From assembly GCA_947487835.1 (NCBI GenBank), contig CANKXX010000004.1, positions 62,001 through 126,000 on the forward strand: a stretch of 64,000 nucleotides of DNA, in the 5' to 3' direction. The position numbers and the translations under genes are program-made. The DNA is from an uncultured Microbacteriaceae bacterium (GTDB taxonomy: Bacteria > Actinomycetota > Actinomycetes > Actinomycetales > Microbacteriaceae). The notes beneath the pieces were generated by a model. It made no database searches. It was not told the DNA's origin and saw only the letters and a list, made by a program, of their open reading frames with translations. Numbering within the stretch: position 1 is the stretch's first letter; each line of letters opens with the position of its first letter. Shown here one piece after another: positions 34,582 through 43,212 of the stretch.

Positions 34582-35649
34582 CTATCTCCCGGTGTGGCCG
34601 GTGAGATCACCGGTGAGCCGGAAGAAGCCGAAGATGAACCCGACCCCCCAGCTGAAGTGGATGCAGGGCAACACTAGAAGAAACCACAGCATCGACGCGA
34701 ACCCGTCGCGGGCGGCCACGAACACGGTCGAGATCACCACGAACAGCACGTAGACGATGGGGATCACGAACGCGACGGCGAGCCAACCGAGCGGGCTGCC
34801 GACGGCCGCCGCCACCAGTCCGGCGATGCCGAGCAACGTGCCGAGCACCACCGCGAGCACCATGACCGGCGGCACGAAGTACCGGATGGAGTTGGACCGG
34901 GTGAAGCGGCGGGCGAGGTCGCCGCGCCAGAGGCCCGTGGCGAAGAACTGCTTGATGAGCGGGCGGACGCCGGACCGCGGCCGGTAGGTCACCTTCATGC
35001 GCGGGGTGAACCAGACGAGGCCGCCCGTGGCGCGCAGCCGGCGGTTGAGCTCCCAGTCCTGGCCGCGGCGGATGCCCTCGTCGAACAGGCCGACTTCGAT
35101 CAGCCGGTGGCGCTGGAAGGAGCCGAGGTAGGCGGTCTCCGCCGGGCCCTCCTTGCCGCCGACGTGGTGGGCGGTGCCGCCGAGCCCCACCCGGGTGCCG
35201 TAGGCCCGCGCGACGGCCTTCTCGAAGGGCGTACGCCCCTCGGCGTACATGACGCCGCCGACGTTGTCGGCGCCGGTCTCCTGCAGCGTCTCGACCGCGA
35301 TGCGCGTGTAGTCGGGGGGAAGCACGGAGTGCGCATCCACCCGCACCACGATCGGGTGGACGGTCGCCCGGATCGCGGCGTTGAGCCCGGCGGGAGTGGA
35401 GCCGGAGAAGTTCTCGACGCTCTGGATGCGCGGGTCGCGCTCCGACATCCGGTGCACGAGCTCCGTGGTGCCATCGGTGCTGGGCCCGAGGGCGAGGACG
35501 ATCTGCACGTCGCCCGGATAGTCCTGGTCGAGCATGCTCTGCACGGCGGACTCGATGTGATCGGCCTCGTTCAGAATGGGCATCACGTACGACACGGCGG
35601 GCAGATCGTGGCTCGATCCCGCTGCCTCGCCCGGTGCCTGTTGCGCCAT
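34582..35649 (-). CDS. Membrane-bound family 2 glycosyltransferase
   Basis: 355 aa. GT-A domain (about 15-250): VSYVMPILNEADHIESAVQSML, LGPSTDGTTELV, VRVDAHSVLPPDY (DxH/DxD metal site), RRGQDWELNRRLRATGG (Q/RxxRW-like acceptor region). Two or three membrane segments at 250-345. First gene of the minus-strand envelope operon; ribosome-binding site GAGGGA before ATG 35649 and a TAAACT box near 35710 upstream. Confidence 0.9.
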   Translation of the reverse strand: MAQQAPGEAAGSSHDLPAVSYVMPILNEADHIESAVQSMLDQDYPGDVQIVLALGPSTDGTTELVHRMSERDPRIQSVENFSGSTPAGLNAAIRATVHPIVVRVDAHSVLPPDYTRIAVETLQETGADNVGGVMYAEGRTPFEKAVARAYGTRVGLGGTAHHVGGKEGPAETAYLGSFQRHRLIEVGLFDEGIRRGQDWELNRRLRATGGLVWFTPRMKVTYRPRSGVRPLIKQFFATGLWRGDLARRFTRSNSIRYFVPPVMVLAVVLGTLLGIAGLVAAAVGSPLGWLAVAFVIPIVYVLFVVISTVFVAARDGFASMLWFLLVLPCIHFSWGVGFIFGFFRLTGDLTGHTGR

Positions 35650-35816
35650 TCATCCCTCGTGTCGAGTTCCGCCGTCCTGGCGCGGGCGTGTCCCGGCTCG
35701 CAGTTTATCAGCCGATCAGACCCCGACCCGGCCGCCCAGGGGCCGGCTCGAACCGAGGCGGAAAGGGGCTGAGCCGGGGTGAAGCCGGGGCGGCTGGGGC
35801 CTGCCGGAGCGCGGAA

Positions 35817-35857
35817 ACGGCGGCGGCAGCACGGGTTCTCCGCGCTGCCGCCGCCGT
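35817..35857 (-). terminator. Terminator of the HtrA gene
   Basis: A 14-bp stem (35817-35830 with 35844-35857), rich in GGC/GCC triplets, lies 24 bases after the protease stop codon. No T-run. It separates the protease gene from the GT2 operon on the same strand. Confidence 0.6.
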
Positions 35858-35880
35858 CGTTACCGGCTGTTCCGGAGGTG

Positions 35881-37587
35881 TTACAGGGTGCCGAGGGTGA
35901 CGTCGACGGTGGTCTCCTCGCCGTCGCGCACGTACGTGATCTCGGTCTCCGCGCCGCCCTGGAGCACGCGCACCTGGGCGGTGAGGTCGGTCGAGCTGCT
36001 GACGCCCACACCGTTGATGCCGGTGACGATGTCGCCGGCCTGGAGGCCCGCGTTCGCGGCGGCTCCGCCATTGGTGGTGCGCACGATGTACGCGCCGGAC
36101 ACGGGCAGGACGTTGCCGTCCTCATCCGCGTCGCTCACGGACGCGCCGAGGAGGCCGTGGCTGGCCTGACCGTCCTCGATGATCTCGTCGGCGATGCGCT
36201 TGGCGAAGTTCGACGGGATGGCGAAGCCGACGCCGATGTTGCCGGACGCCGAGGTCGAGGACGAGCCGCCCGCGCTCGCGATGGCCACGTTGATGCCGAT
36301 CAGGTTGCCGTCGGAGTCGAGCAGCGCGCCGCCCGAGTTGCCGGGGTTGATGGCGGCATCCGTCTGGATGACGGCGAGGGAGATGGCGGCCGACTGCGTC
36401 GACTGATCCTGCTGGCTCTGCCCCGGGCTGGGCAGCTCCCAGAAGTCGAAGGGCGTCTGGCCGCCGGAGTCGCCGCTGCTGCTGTCGTCCTCGGGCGCGG
36501 CGGCCGACGCGACCTGGATGCTGCGGTTGAGGGCGCTCACGATGCCGTTGGTCACGGTGTTGGAGAGGCCGAGCGGCGCACCGATGGCGACCGTCATCTC
36601 CCCGACGTTGAGGCTGTCGGAGTCCGCGAACTCGATGGTCGGCAGACCGCTGGCGTCCCGGAGCTTGATCACCGCGAGGTCGGCGATCGGGTCGGTGCCC
36701 ACGAGGTCCGCGCTGAAGTTCCTGCCGTCCGTCGTGGTGACCTGGATCTCGGGCGAGCCGGTCGCCCCGTCGAGGGTCACCACGTGCGTGTTGGTGAGGA
36801 TGTAGCCGTCCTGGGAGAGGATGACGCCGGATCCGGTGCCGCCGCCCTGTGCGCCGGCGACCGAGATCGTGACGACGGAGGGGGACGCCTTTTGCGCGAC
36901 CTCGGTGACCACGGTCGCGTCGTCGGGGTCGTTGACGATCACGTTGGTGGGCGACTCCGAGGTGCTGCTCGTCGTGGCGGGGGTGTCGTCGTTCGTGAGC
37001 AGCGCGGTCATGCCACCCCCGGCTACGCCGCCGATCAGTGCGCCGACGGCGACGCCGGCGAGCAGGAGCGGAGCGGTGCGGCGCTTCGTGGTCGCCTTGC
37101 CCGCGGCGCCCGTCGGCTGGGCGGGTCCACCGAGGTTCTCGGCCGTGTACGGGGTCGAGGTGTGCGGCGCGGCGCCGTATCCCGACGCACCGTACTGCGG
37201 CGCGCTCGGCTGCTGTCCGCCGTACTGGGGGGCACTCGGCTGCTGTCCGTACTGGGCGCCGGGCTGCTGCCCGTACTGCTGCCCGTAGGGCGGGGTCTGG
37301 GGCTGCTCAGCCGTCGGCCGCTGGAAGGCGGGGTAGGCCGCGGTGCGGCCGGCATCACCGGCGTCGTCGGCTTGTCCGGCCGGGGAGGAACCCTCGGCCG
37401 TGCGGGGGGCGACGCCGAAGTCCTCAGTGGGGGCCGCGTTCGAGGGCGGGATCGGCTGAGTGGCCGCGGTGTCGGGGCGGTGCTCGCCGCCCTGCGCGGG
37501 AACGTCGGGTGTGGTGGGCGCGCTGTCAGCGGCGCCGGAACCGGGGACCTGCCGGGCCTCGTCGGGATCCCTGTGGCTGTCGGTCAT
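35881..37587 (-). CDS. Membrane-anchored HtrA/PepD serine protease
   Basis: Extracytoplasmic quality-control protease. 568 aa: a long cytosolic N-terminus rich in Pro, Gln and Tyr with repeats of QYGQQPSAPQYG type (about 100-135), one membrane helix (about 172-192), a trypsin-like domain with the triad His268 (LTNTHVV), Asp303 (IADLAVIKL) and Ser418 (NPGNSGGAL), and a C-terminal PDZ domain (about 465-560, GLLGASVSD ... GDIVTGINGVGV). AGGAG stands nine bases before ATG 37587. The QYG-rich tail is common in actinobacterial HtrA proteins and may bind cytosolic partners. Confidence 0.95.
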   Translation of the reverse strand: MTDSHRDPDEARQVPGSGAADSAPTTPDVPAQGGEHRPDTAATQPIPPSNAAPTEDFGVAPRTAEGSSPAGQADDAGDAGRTAAYPAFQRPTAEQPQTPPYGQQYGQQPGAQYGQQPSAPQYGGQQPSAPQYGASGYGAAPHTSTPYTAENLGGPAQPTGAAGKATTKRRTAPLLLAGVAVGALIGGVAGGGMTALLTNDDTPATTSSTSESPTNVIVNDPDDATVVTEVAQKASPSVVTISVAGAQGGGTGSGVILSQDGYILTNTHVVTLDGATGSPEIQVTTTDGRNFSADLVGTDPIADLAVIKLRDASGLPTIEFADSDSLNVGEMTVAIGAPLGLSNTVTNGIVSALNRSIQVASAAAPEDDSSSGDSGGQTPFDFWELPSPGQSQQDQSTQSAAISLAVIQTDAAINPGNSGGALLDSDGNLIGINVAIASAGGSSSTSASGNIGVGFAIPSNFAKRIADEIIEDGQASHGLLGASVSDADEDGNVLPVSGAYIVRTTNGGAAANAGLQAGDIVTGINGVGVSSSTDLTAQVRVLQGGAETEITYVRDGEETTVDVTLGTL

Positions 37588-37683
37588 GAAGTGGTGCTCC
37601 TCTCAACTGCACGCAAGCTTCCGCTTCTTGTCTAAGCGTTCTCTATGACGGCACTGGGAGGCGTCTGGCCGAGGATTATGAGA

Positions 37684-38664
37684 TCAACACCCGGGCCCCC
37701 TCGGGTGCTGCGTGCACTCCCGTTCTACCAGCACGGTCTGAGCAGTGCCCGCGGAGAGGGGCAGGACCCCGCTGTCGACGGGCAGGATCCCCGCAACGGG
37801 CAGCCACGCATCCCCGCCGTACCGGTACTCAGCCGCGTAGTGCGCGGTGAGCGCGACGCGGTAGTCGCCGGCGCTCGCGTACTCGTGGCTGGTCTCCGTG
37901 ACCGAGAACTCGGGGAGCGACGCCTCCCGCCAGGACGAGCCGGCGACCGCCACCGTCGCCCGCGCCCCGTCGCCGTAGTCCCAGGTGAACCCGGTCACGG
38001 CGAAGCGCACCGATGCCGGCTGGCCGAGCAGCGTGCCGGACTGCTCCCACGGTCCCTCGAGGGTGGCGTAGAAGTTGGCGGGCAGCCCGACCACGGCCCA
38101 CCCGTTCGGCTCCATCTGCGCGGTCGCGGTCGGCGGAGCGAAGTCGACGAGGTCGGTCATGGTCACGACGACGGGCGGAGTGGGCGCGACGGCCGCGCCG
38201 GGGGCAGTCGGCGCAGCGCCCTCAGGCGCCGGAGTCGCTGGGGCGGGCGGCGCGGTAGTGCAGCCGAGGGCGTCCGCGTTGAGCCCGCACCCGACGAGCG
38301 GACGCACCGGCGGCGGAGCAGGAGGCGCGGGCACGCCCGCTCCCGGTCCCCCTCCCCCGACGGCCCCGCCGGTGCCGCCGCTGCCGCCGATGCCAATGCC
38401 GCCGCCGCGTGCTGGAGGAGTCGCGCCCGTTCCGGTTCCGCCGCCCACGACCGGCTGCTGTGCCCCCGTCCCGCCGCCACCACCCGGGGTTGTGCTCGTC
38501 GCGGTGCCCTCAAGGACTACCCGACCGCCTTCGATGCCAGCGGAAGGGCAACCTGTGACGGCGCGCTGAGCCTCAGAGCAAGAGGTACGCACGTGAGGGA
38601 CTGTGAACGCGTCAACACCGGTCAGCGGTAGGGCGATCAGCAGGAACGCTGCGAGTTGAACCAT
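37684..38664 (-). CDS. Exported protein with Gly/Pro-rich linker and PKD-like domain
   Basis: About 326 aa from ATG 38664. Signal-peptide-like start MVQLAAFLLIALPLTGVDAF; a Gly/Thr/Pro-rich linker (about 55-155) with no regular structure; then a C-terminal PKD-like beta-sandwich (VTGFTWDYGDGARATVAV ... SHEYASAGDYRVALTAHY). Four cysteines lie in exported parts. A TTG at 38679 could be an alternative start. It follows a lipoprotein gene with a small overlap, so they are probably co-expressed. Surface or wall role is inferred. Confidence 0.75.
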   Translation of the reverse strand: MVQLAAFLLIALPLTGVDAFTVPHVRTSCSEAQRAVTGCPSAGIEGGRVVLEGTATSTTPGGGGGTGAQQPVVGGGTGTGATPPARGGGIGIGGSGGTGGAVGGGGPGAGVPAPPAPPPVRPLVGCGLNADALGCTTAPPAPATPAPEGAAPTAPGAAVAPTPPVVVTMTDLVDFAPPTATAQMEPNGWAVVGLPANFYATLEGPWEQSGTLLGQPASVRFAVTGFTWDYGDGARATVAVAGSSWREASLPEFSVTETSHEYASAGDYRVALTAHYAAEYRYGGDAWLPVAGILPVDSGVLPLSAGTAQTVLVERECTQHPRGPGC

Positions 38665-38672
38665 AGGAGCGG

Positions 38673-39236
38673 TTAGCAAACACCTGCTCCTTCCCAGAGT
38701 TCCTTCTCGTCAAGTAAGAGGCGCTGCTCATCACCGCCGACGAAGGTGAGTTCGAAAGGCTGACGCACAGGACGATCCGCAGCCACGATGGAGGTGCCAG
38801 AGGCGTCGATGACATCCAGCCCGGAAACGTCAGAGCAGGCATAGATCGTGACCGAAGTCGCGCTCCAATCGGAGTACGTCGCGGCCTGCAGTGTCACCGA
38901 ATCGAACTTCGTCGTCCCCTCGGAGCGCCAACCATTCCGCTCGACTTCTGCAAAAGCCTCGCTTTCCAACTCGACGATGGCGTCCGTTGCAACCGCTTCA
39001 AGTCTTTCTGACTCTCGTCCGCCCTCCCCGAAGATCAGGTCCGACATGGCGAGGTAGTCGGCGTACGCCTTCTCCGCCGCTGCGAGGGCCTCCTCGTCCG
39101 AGGCGAAGACCGGGGTTGCGGTCGGCGAGGGCGTCGGCGTCGGCTCGGGGGCCGGTTGCGTGCATCCGGCGAGGACGAGCATCGCGGCAGCGGCGACCGT
39201 CACCGCTCGCATGGGATGCCGCCGCGCAGTCCTCAT
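38673..39236 (-). CDS. Putative lipoprotein
   Basis: 187 aa from ATG 39236 (an in-frame ATG at 39212 is also possible). MRTARRHPMRAVTVAAAAMLVLAGC is a lipoprotein signal ending in the lipobox LAGC, followed by a Pro/Thr spacer and a helical-then-beta exported domain with no family recognised. Its last bases overlap the TTG alternative start of the PKD-like gene. GC3 is somewhat lower in the middle of the gene (for example codons around 38960-39010), hinting at a less-adapted or acquired gene. Confidence 0.75.
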   Translation of the reverse strand: MRTARRHPMRAVTVAAAAMLVLAGCTQPAPEPTPTPSPTATPVFASDEEALAAAEKAYADYLAMSDLIFGEGGRESERLEAVATDAIVELESEAFAEVERNGWRSEGTTKFDSVTLQAATYSDWSATSVTIYACSDVSGLDVIDASGTSIVAADRPVRQPFELTFVGGDEQRLLLDEKELWEGAGVC

Positions 39237-39328
39237 GCGGAAACGGTAGAGCAGCAGCCCCACCGTCGGACAGGTTTTTCCACAGTGCTGCTGGCGTCAC
39301 TTGCGCCGGAGCTCACTCGTCCTGCGGG

Positions 39329-39334
39329 TACGGT
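39329..39334 (+). promoter_or_regulatory. -10 box of the leaderless aminotransferase gene
   Basis: TACGGT is followed by exactly six bases and the ATG at 39341; no ribosome-binding site is present. Confidence 0.5.
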
Positions 39335-39340
39335 GGGCGC

Positions 39341-40543
39341 ATGAGCGTACGAGGAGCGTGGCTTCGCGCCGCAAGCGGCGCCATGCTGCTCAACGATGAC
39401 GGAACTCCGGGAACGACGATCTTCGCCGAGATGAGCGCACTGGCGGCACGCACGGGCGCCATCAATCTGGGTCAGGGATTCCCCGACGAGGACGGCCCGG
39501 CCGAGGTGCTCGACGCCGCCCGCCGGGCGATCGCCGACGGCATCAACCAGTACCCGCCCGGACTCGGCATGCCCGTGCTGCGCGAGGCGATCGCCACCCA
39601 CCAGAAGCGCTTCTACGGGCTGTCCGTGGATCCGGATCAGGAGGTCCTGGTGACGGCCGGCGCCACGGAGGCGCTCGCGGCAACGCTCCTCGCGCTGGTC
39701 GAGCCCGGCGACGAGGTGCTGACGCTCGAGCCGTTCTACGACGCGTACGGCGGCCTCATCGGGCTCGCGGACGCCGTGCACACGACCGTGACGTTGCGGG
39801 CGCCCGACTTCCAGCCGGATCACGACGAGCTGCGTCGCGCCGTCACCGACCGCACCCGCATCATCCTGATCAACAACCCGCACAATCCCACCGGCACGGT
39901 GCTCGGACGCGAGACCCTCGAACTGCTCGTCGAGCTGGCGCATCAGCACGACGCGCTCCTGGTGACCGACGAGGTCTACGAGCATCTGACGTTCGAGGCC
40001 GAGCACATCCCGATCGCGACCCTGCCCGGAGCGCGGGACCGCACCATCACCATCTCGTCGGGCGGCAAGACCTTCAACACGACGGGCTGGAAGATCGGCT
40101 GGCTGACCGCGCCGCGGGAGATCGTCGGCGCCATCGTCGCGGTGAAGCAGTTCCTCACCTACGTGAACGGTGCACCGTTCCAGCCCGCGATCGCGCTGGG
40201 GCTCGGACTTCCCGACTCGTACTTCGACTCCATCGCCTCCGACCTGCAGCACAAGCGCGACCTGCTGGCCAAGGGGCTGCGGGCCGCGGGATTTGAGGTC
40301 GGCAACCCACGCGGCTCGTACTTCATCACGGCGGATGCGGCGCCGCTCGGCTTCGAGGACGCCGCCAACCTGTGTCGGCGCCTGCCCGAGCTCGCCGGCG
40401 TCGTGGCGATCCCCATCTCCGCGTTCTGCCACGAGCCCGCGGCCCGGGAGCTGTCGTCCCTGATGCGGTTTGCGTTCTGCAAGCGGATCGACGTGCTCGA
40501 ACGGGCGGCGGCGCAACTCGCGGGTCTGCGCTCCCTCCGCTAG
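39341..40543 (+). CDS. Fold-type I aminotransferase (DapC/methionine aminotransferase-like)
   Basis: 400 aa PLP enzyme. The PLP lysine is Lys243 in ITISSGGKTFNTTGWKIGW; other landmarks are NLGQGFPDEDGP, GINQYPPGLGMPVLREAI, the INNPHNPTGTV loop, and TDEVYEHLTF. The GQGFPD start and TTGWKIG resemble kynurenine/methionine aminotransferases and actinobacterial DapC. Substrate cannot be settled; lysine biosynthesis or keto-methylthiobutyrate transamination are both plausible. The upstream gap holds a leaderless-type promoter. Confidence 0.9.
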   Translation: MSVRGAWLRAASGAMLLNDDGTPGTTIFAEMSALAARTGAINLGQGFPDEDGPAEVLDAARRAIADGINQYPPGLGMPVLREAIATHQKRFYGLSVDPDQEVLVTAGATEALAATLLALVEPGDEVLTLEPFYDAYGGLIGLADAVHTTVTLRAPDFQPDHDELRRAVTDRTRIILINNPHNPTGTVLGRETLELLVELAHQHDALLVTDEVYEHLTFEAEHIPIATLPGARDRTITISSGGKTFNTTGWKIGWLTAPREIVGAIVAVKQFLTYVNGAPFQPAIALGLGLPDSYFDSIASDLQHKRDLLAKGLRAAGFEVGNPRGSYFITADAAPLGFEDAANLCRRLPELAGVVAIPISAFCHEPAARELSSLMRFAFCKRIDVLERAAAQLAGLRSLR

Positions 40544-40594
40544 GAAACGGTGCTCGCGTCGGTCCCTCATCCCGTCGGAGGCGCGGGACCAATC

Positions 40595-40660
40595 GGTCCC
40601 TGCGCCTGTCGAAGGGACGCGACCCGATCGGCTTGCGTCCCTTCGACAAGCTCAGGGACC
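40595..40660. repeat. REP-like palindromic element, inverted pair
   Basis: GGTCCCTG...TCGAAGGGACGC (40595-40620) faces the reverse copy GCGTCCCTTCGACAAGCTCA... (40635-40660). Each copy is itself an imperfect palindrome of about 26 bp. The second copy supplies the stop codon of the HNH gene. The same element recurs at 42156-42235 and 54148-54270. Confidence 0.9.
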
Positions 40661-42046
40661 GTGGTGATGGTGTGTGCTCACCCGGGTTGCCATCGCTGTT
40701 CGGCTCTTCGTGGCCGGGCGCCATCGGCGGGTGTGGTCAAGCCAGGGTGGGGCCTGTACTTCCGGGGCTCCTTCTCGCATGCGGATCGCCCAGCCGGAGG
40801 TGTCGATCGTGCGATGGTGGAACCAGCACAGCAGGACCCCGTTGTCCGGGTGCGTCGGACCGCCAGCCGCCGCCGGAACGACGTGGTGCACCTCGCACCA
40901 CCCCGCCGGGATGCTGCAGCCCGGTATGAGGCAGCCGCCGTCCCGGGCGGTGATCGCCCGCCGCTGCGGTGCGGTGAAGCAGCGCTCGGTCGACCCGAGC
41001 TTCACGATCCGGCCGTTCTTGCCGATGACGACCTTCTGTATGCCGCCCGCGCAGACCAACTGCTCGACCGTGGTCGGCGACAGCGGCGACTCGACGCCGT
41101 CCGCGTACCCCGCGCCGCCGGCCTCGAGGTCCTCGGCCCGCACGGTGACGAGGACGGTGGGCGCGGCACCGCCGATCGTCGGGGTGTCTCCGCTGCGGGC
41201 CATGGCGTCGAGGACGCCGATGAGGATGTCGTGCCGCTGCTGGTCCTTCGTCCGCGGGTCCTGTGCCGCGTCCTTTTCGGCCAGCTCCTCCTCGTGCAGG
41301 AACGCGGGCGCGGTGGTCGGTGTCAGGTAGGCGTCGAACAGCCGCTTCACCCGCCCTGCGGCTTCGGGGAGCAGTCCGCCGCTGACGGGGACGAGGCCGT
41401 TGCGCTCGGAGCCGAGGCGGAAGCCGCGCTTGGCCATGGCGTGCGCCTCGTCCGGCTCGAGCCCGTCCGGGTCGAGGGTGGCCCGCCAGACGGACGCCTG
41501 GATGCGGATCTCGTCTGCCGACGCCGGGACGCTGCTGTCGGGGCTCGTTCCGGTCGCCGCGGCGACCAACTCCTGCTCCGCCGCGTCGCGCGCATCGGGG
41601 TGGACGCGGTCCTGTAGCGGCGCGAGATTCTTGGTGAGTGCGACCGCGGCATCCACGCCCAGCTCACCGGCTTCCAGCGCGGCACGGACGTGGTCGAATT
41701 TCGCGGGCATCGGCGCACCCGAGAGTGCCGTGCCGCGGCGGGTCAGCGCGGCGAGACCGAGGCGAGCGGCACCGGTAGAGCCCGAGATCTGGGTCAGGCG
41801 CTGCAGCAGCTCATTCGCGCTTCGGCAGCCCTTCCGTGCGGCCAGCCCCGCCGGTCCGTCCTCCGTCCGAGACCGTGCCGCGATTTCGCCCGCCGCGGTC
41901 ACTCGCAGCGCGTCGATGTAGCGACCCAGCGCCTCGATTCCTCGGGTGGTGGCGAGGAGGGTCTCGTCGGTGAGCACGCCCAGTGACGCCGTCGGAACCG
42001 CGGCTGCTACCGCATCCGTGACGTCGGCGAGGGGCTGGTTGTTCAT
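40652..42046 (-). CDS. DUF222 / HNH endonuclease-domain protein
   Basis: 464 aa. The N-terminal two-thirds are the helical DUF222 domain of actinobacteria (ALRVTAAGEIAARSRTED, ARLGLAALTRRGTALSGAP, LDPDGLEPDEAHAMAKRGFRL). The C-terminus is an HNH nuclease: CLIPGCSIPAGWCEVHHVVPAAAGGPTHPDNGVLLCWFHHR (about 375-415), with metal-binding Cys pair and the HH...N...H set. Many paralogues occur per genome; biological role is unknown. The stop codon and last residues (HHHHGP) lie inside a REP-like repeat, so the C-terminus was extended or re-cut by it. Confidence 0.92.
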   Translation of the reverse strand: MNNQPLADVTDAVAAAVPTASLGVLTDETLLATTRGIEALGRYIDALRVTAAGEIAARSRTEDGPAGLAARKGCRSANELLQRLTQISGSTGAARLGLAALTRRGTALSGAPMPAKFDHVRAALEAGELGVDAAVALTKNLAPLQDRVHPDARDAAEQELVAAATGTSPDSSVPASADEIRIQASVWRATLDPDGLEPDEAHAMAKRGFRLGSERNGLVPVSGGLLPEAAGRVKRLFDAYLTPTTAPAFLHEEELAEKDAAQDPRTKDQQRHDILIGVLDAMARSGDTPTIGGAAPTVLVTVRAEDLEAGGAGYADGVESPLSPTTVEQLVCAGGIQKVVIGKNGRIVKLGSTERCFTAPQRRAITARDGGCLIPGCSIPAGWCEVHHVVPAAAGGPTHPDNGVLLCWFHHRTIDTSGWAIRMREGAPEVQAPPWLDHTRRWRPATKSRTAMATRVSTHHHHGP

Positions 42047-42155
42047 GGGAACAGTGTCGCACCTACCACTGACAATCGCCCTTTGACCAGCACAATCTGT
42101 GGATAGAAAGTTCGAATGCGCGTCTGTGGAGGGGTGGTGTTCGCCGACGACGGTT

Positions 42156-42235
42156 GCGTCCCTTCGACAAGCTCAGGGACCGTCGGACCGTGTGACTGAG
42201 AGTGGGGTTGCGTCCCTTCGACGGGCTCAGGGACC
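42156..42235. repeat. REP-like element, two direct copies
   Basis: Two copies in the same orientation (42156-42181 and 42210-42235), both starting GCGTCCCTTCGAC and ending CTCAGGGACC, fill the 210-bp gap between the HNH gene start and the nitrilase-family gene end. Minor differences (AAG versus GGG in the loop) show that they are separate copies. Confidence 0.9.
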
Positions 42236-42256
42236 GTGGAGAGCGCCCAGGGTGGG

Positions 42257-43114
42257 TCAGGCGGGTGAGGGGTCGCGCGGGATCACCGCGAAGCGGCGGA
42301 GGGCCAGGGCCGGGTTGACGCGGCGGACGCCCTCGATGCGGTCCGCCGAGATCCAGGCGACCGCCACGTCCGTGCCCTCTCCGATGGTCGCGACCTCGAC
42401 GCCCATCGGGTCGACGACCATGCTGTTGCCGACGCCGACCGGCGGGGCATGATCCGCGGCCGCGACGAAGATGGTGTTCTCGAGCGCACGCGCCGTCACG
42501 AGCGTGCGCCAGTGGTGCTCCTTGAGCGGCCCGCGCACCCACTCGGCCGGCACGAGCACGAGGTCGACGCCCGCGTCGACGAGCCGCCGCGTCACCTCGG
42601 GAAAGCGGATGTCGTAGCAGGTCTGCAGGCCGACCCGCATGCCGGCCACCTCGAACGTCTCGGGCTCCTCGATGGCCCCGGGCACGATCCACTCGCTCTC
42701 GCGCTGCCCGAACGCGTCGTACAGGTGCACCTTGCGGTACCGGGCTACCAGCCCGCGCTCCGGGTCGACGGCGACGAGCGTGTTCGAGACCCGCGTCCCT
42801 TCCGCCGTGGCCTCCACCATCCCGGCGACGACGTGGACGCCGAGCTCCGCGGCAATCCCGCTGAGGGCACGGACGAACTCGCCGTCCAGCGCCTCGGCCG
42901 CGGCCAGGTACGCGTCGCCGAGGTCGCCGGGGAAGAACGACGAGTACTCCGGGAACACGACCAGCGAGGCACCCCGCTGCACGGCCAGCCCGGCGAGCCG
43001 ACGGATCTCCGCGAGGTTCGCGCCTCGGTCGTCGCCGGGCGCGAACTGGGCCACGGCCACACCGAAGGCGGTTCCAGTGGTCCCAGCGGTCGCGGGGGTT
43101 CCGGGGGAAGGCAT
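42257..43114 (-). CDS. Nitrilase-superfamily carbon-nitrogen hydrolase
   Basis: 285-aa amidase-like enzyme. The catalytic triad is visible: Glu56 (VVFPEYSS), Lys128 (YRKVHLYDAF) and Cys166 (GLQTCYDIRFPEV). The family hydrolyses amide or nitrile bonds; the Nit2/omega-amidase subgroup is a likely match from KVHLYD and CYDIRFPE. Substrate not shown. Divergent from the methyltransferase; starts are 98 bases apart. Confidence 0.93.
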   Translation of the reverse strand: MPSPGTPATAGTTGTAFGVAVAQFAPGDDRGANLAEIRRLAGLAVQRGASLVVFPEYSSFFPGDLGDAYLAAAEALDGEFVRALSGIAAELGVHVVAGMVEATAEGTRVSNTLVAVDPERGLVARYRKVHLYDAFGQRESEWIVPGAIEEPETFEVAGMRVGLQTCYDIRFPEVTRRLVDAGVDLVLVPAEWVRGPLKEHHWRTLVTARALENTIFVAAADHAPPVGVGNSMVVDPMGVEVATIGEGTDVAVAWISADRIEGVRRVNPALALRRFAVIPRDPSPA

Positions 43115-43212
43115 GGGACGAGCCTAATCGCCGCCCTCCCGCACCCCCTCGTGTGCCCGGGCGGCTCCGCAACCTCCGGCAGAATGGAGCGCGACGATCG
43201 GGAGGACGAGTG

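Noticed and set aside
38673-38679. TTG at 38679 as the main start of the PKD-like gene
   Set aside because: ATG 38664 gives a cleaner signal peptide; TTG is kept only as an alternative.
40652-42046. DUF222/HNH gene as a homing endonuclease or mobile element
   Set aside because: No intron, intein or flanking target-site duplication is seen; DUF222/HNH genes are a stable, multi-copy actinobacterial family.
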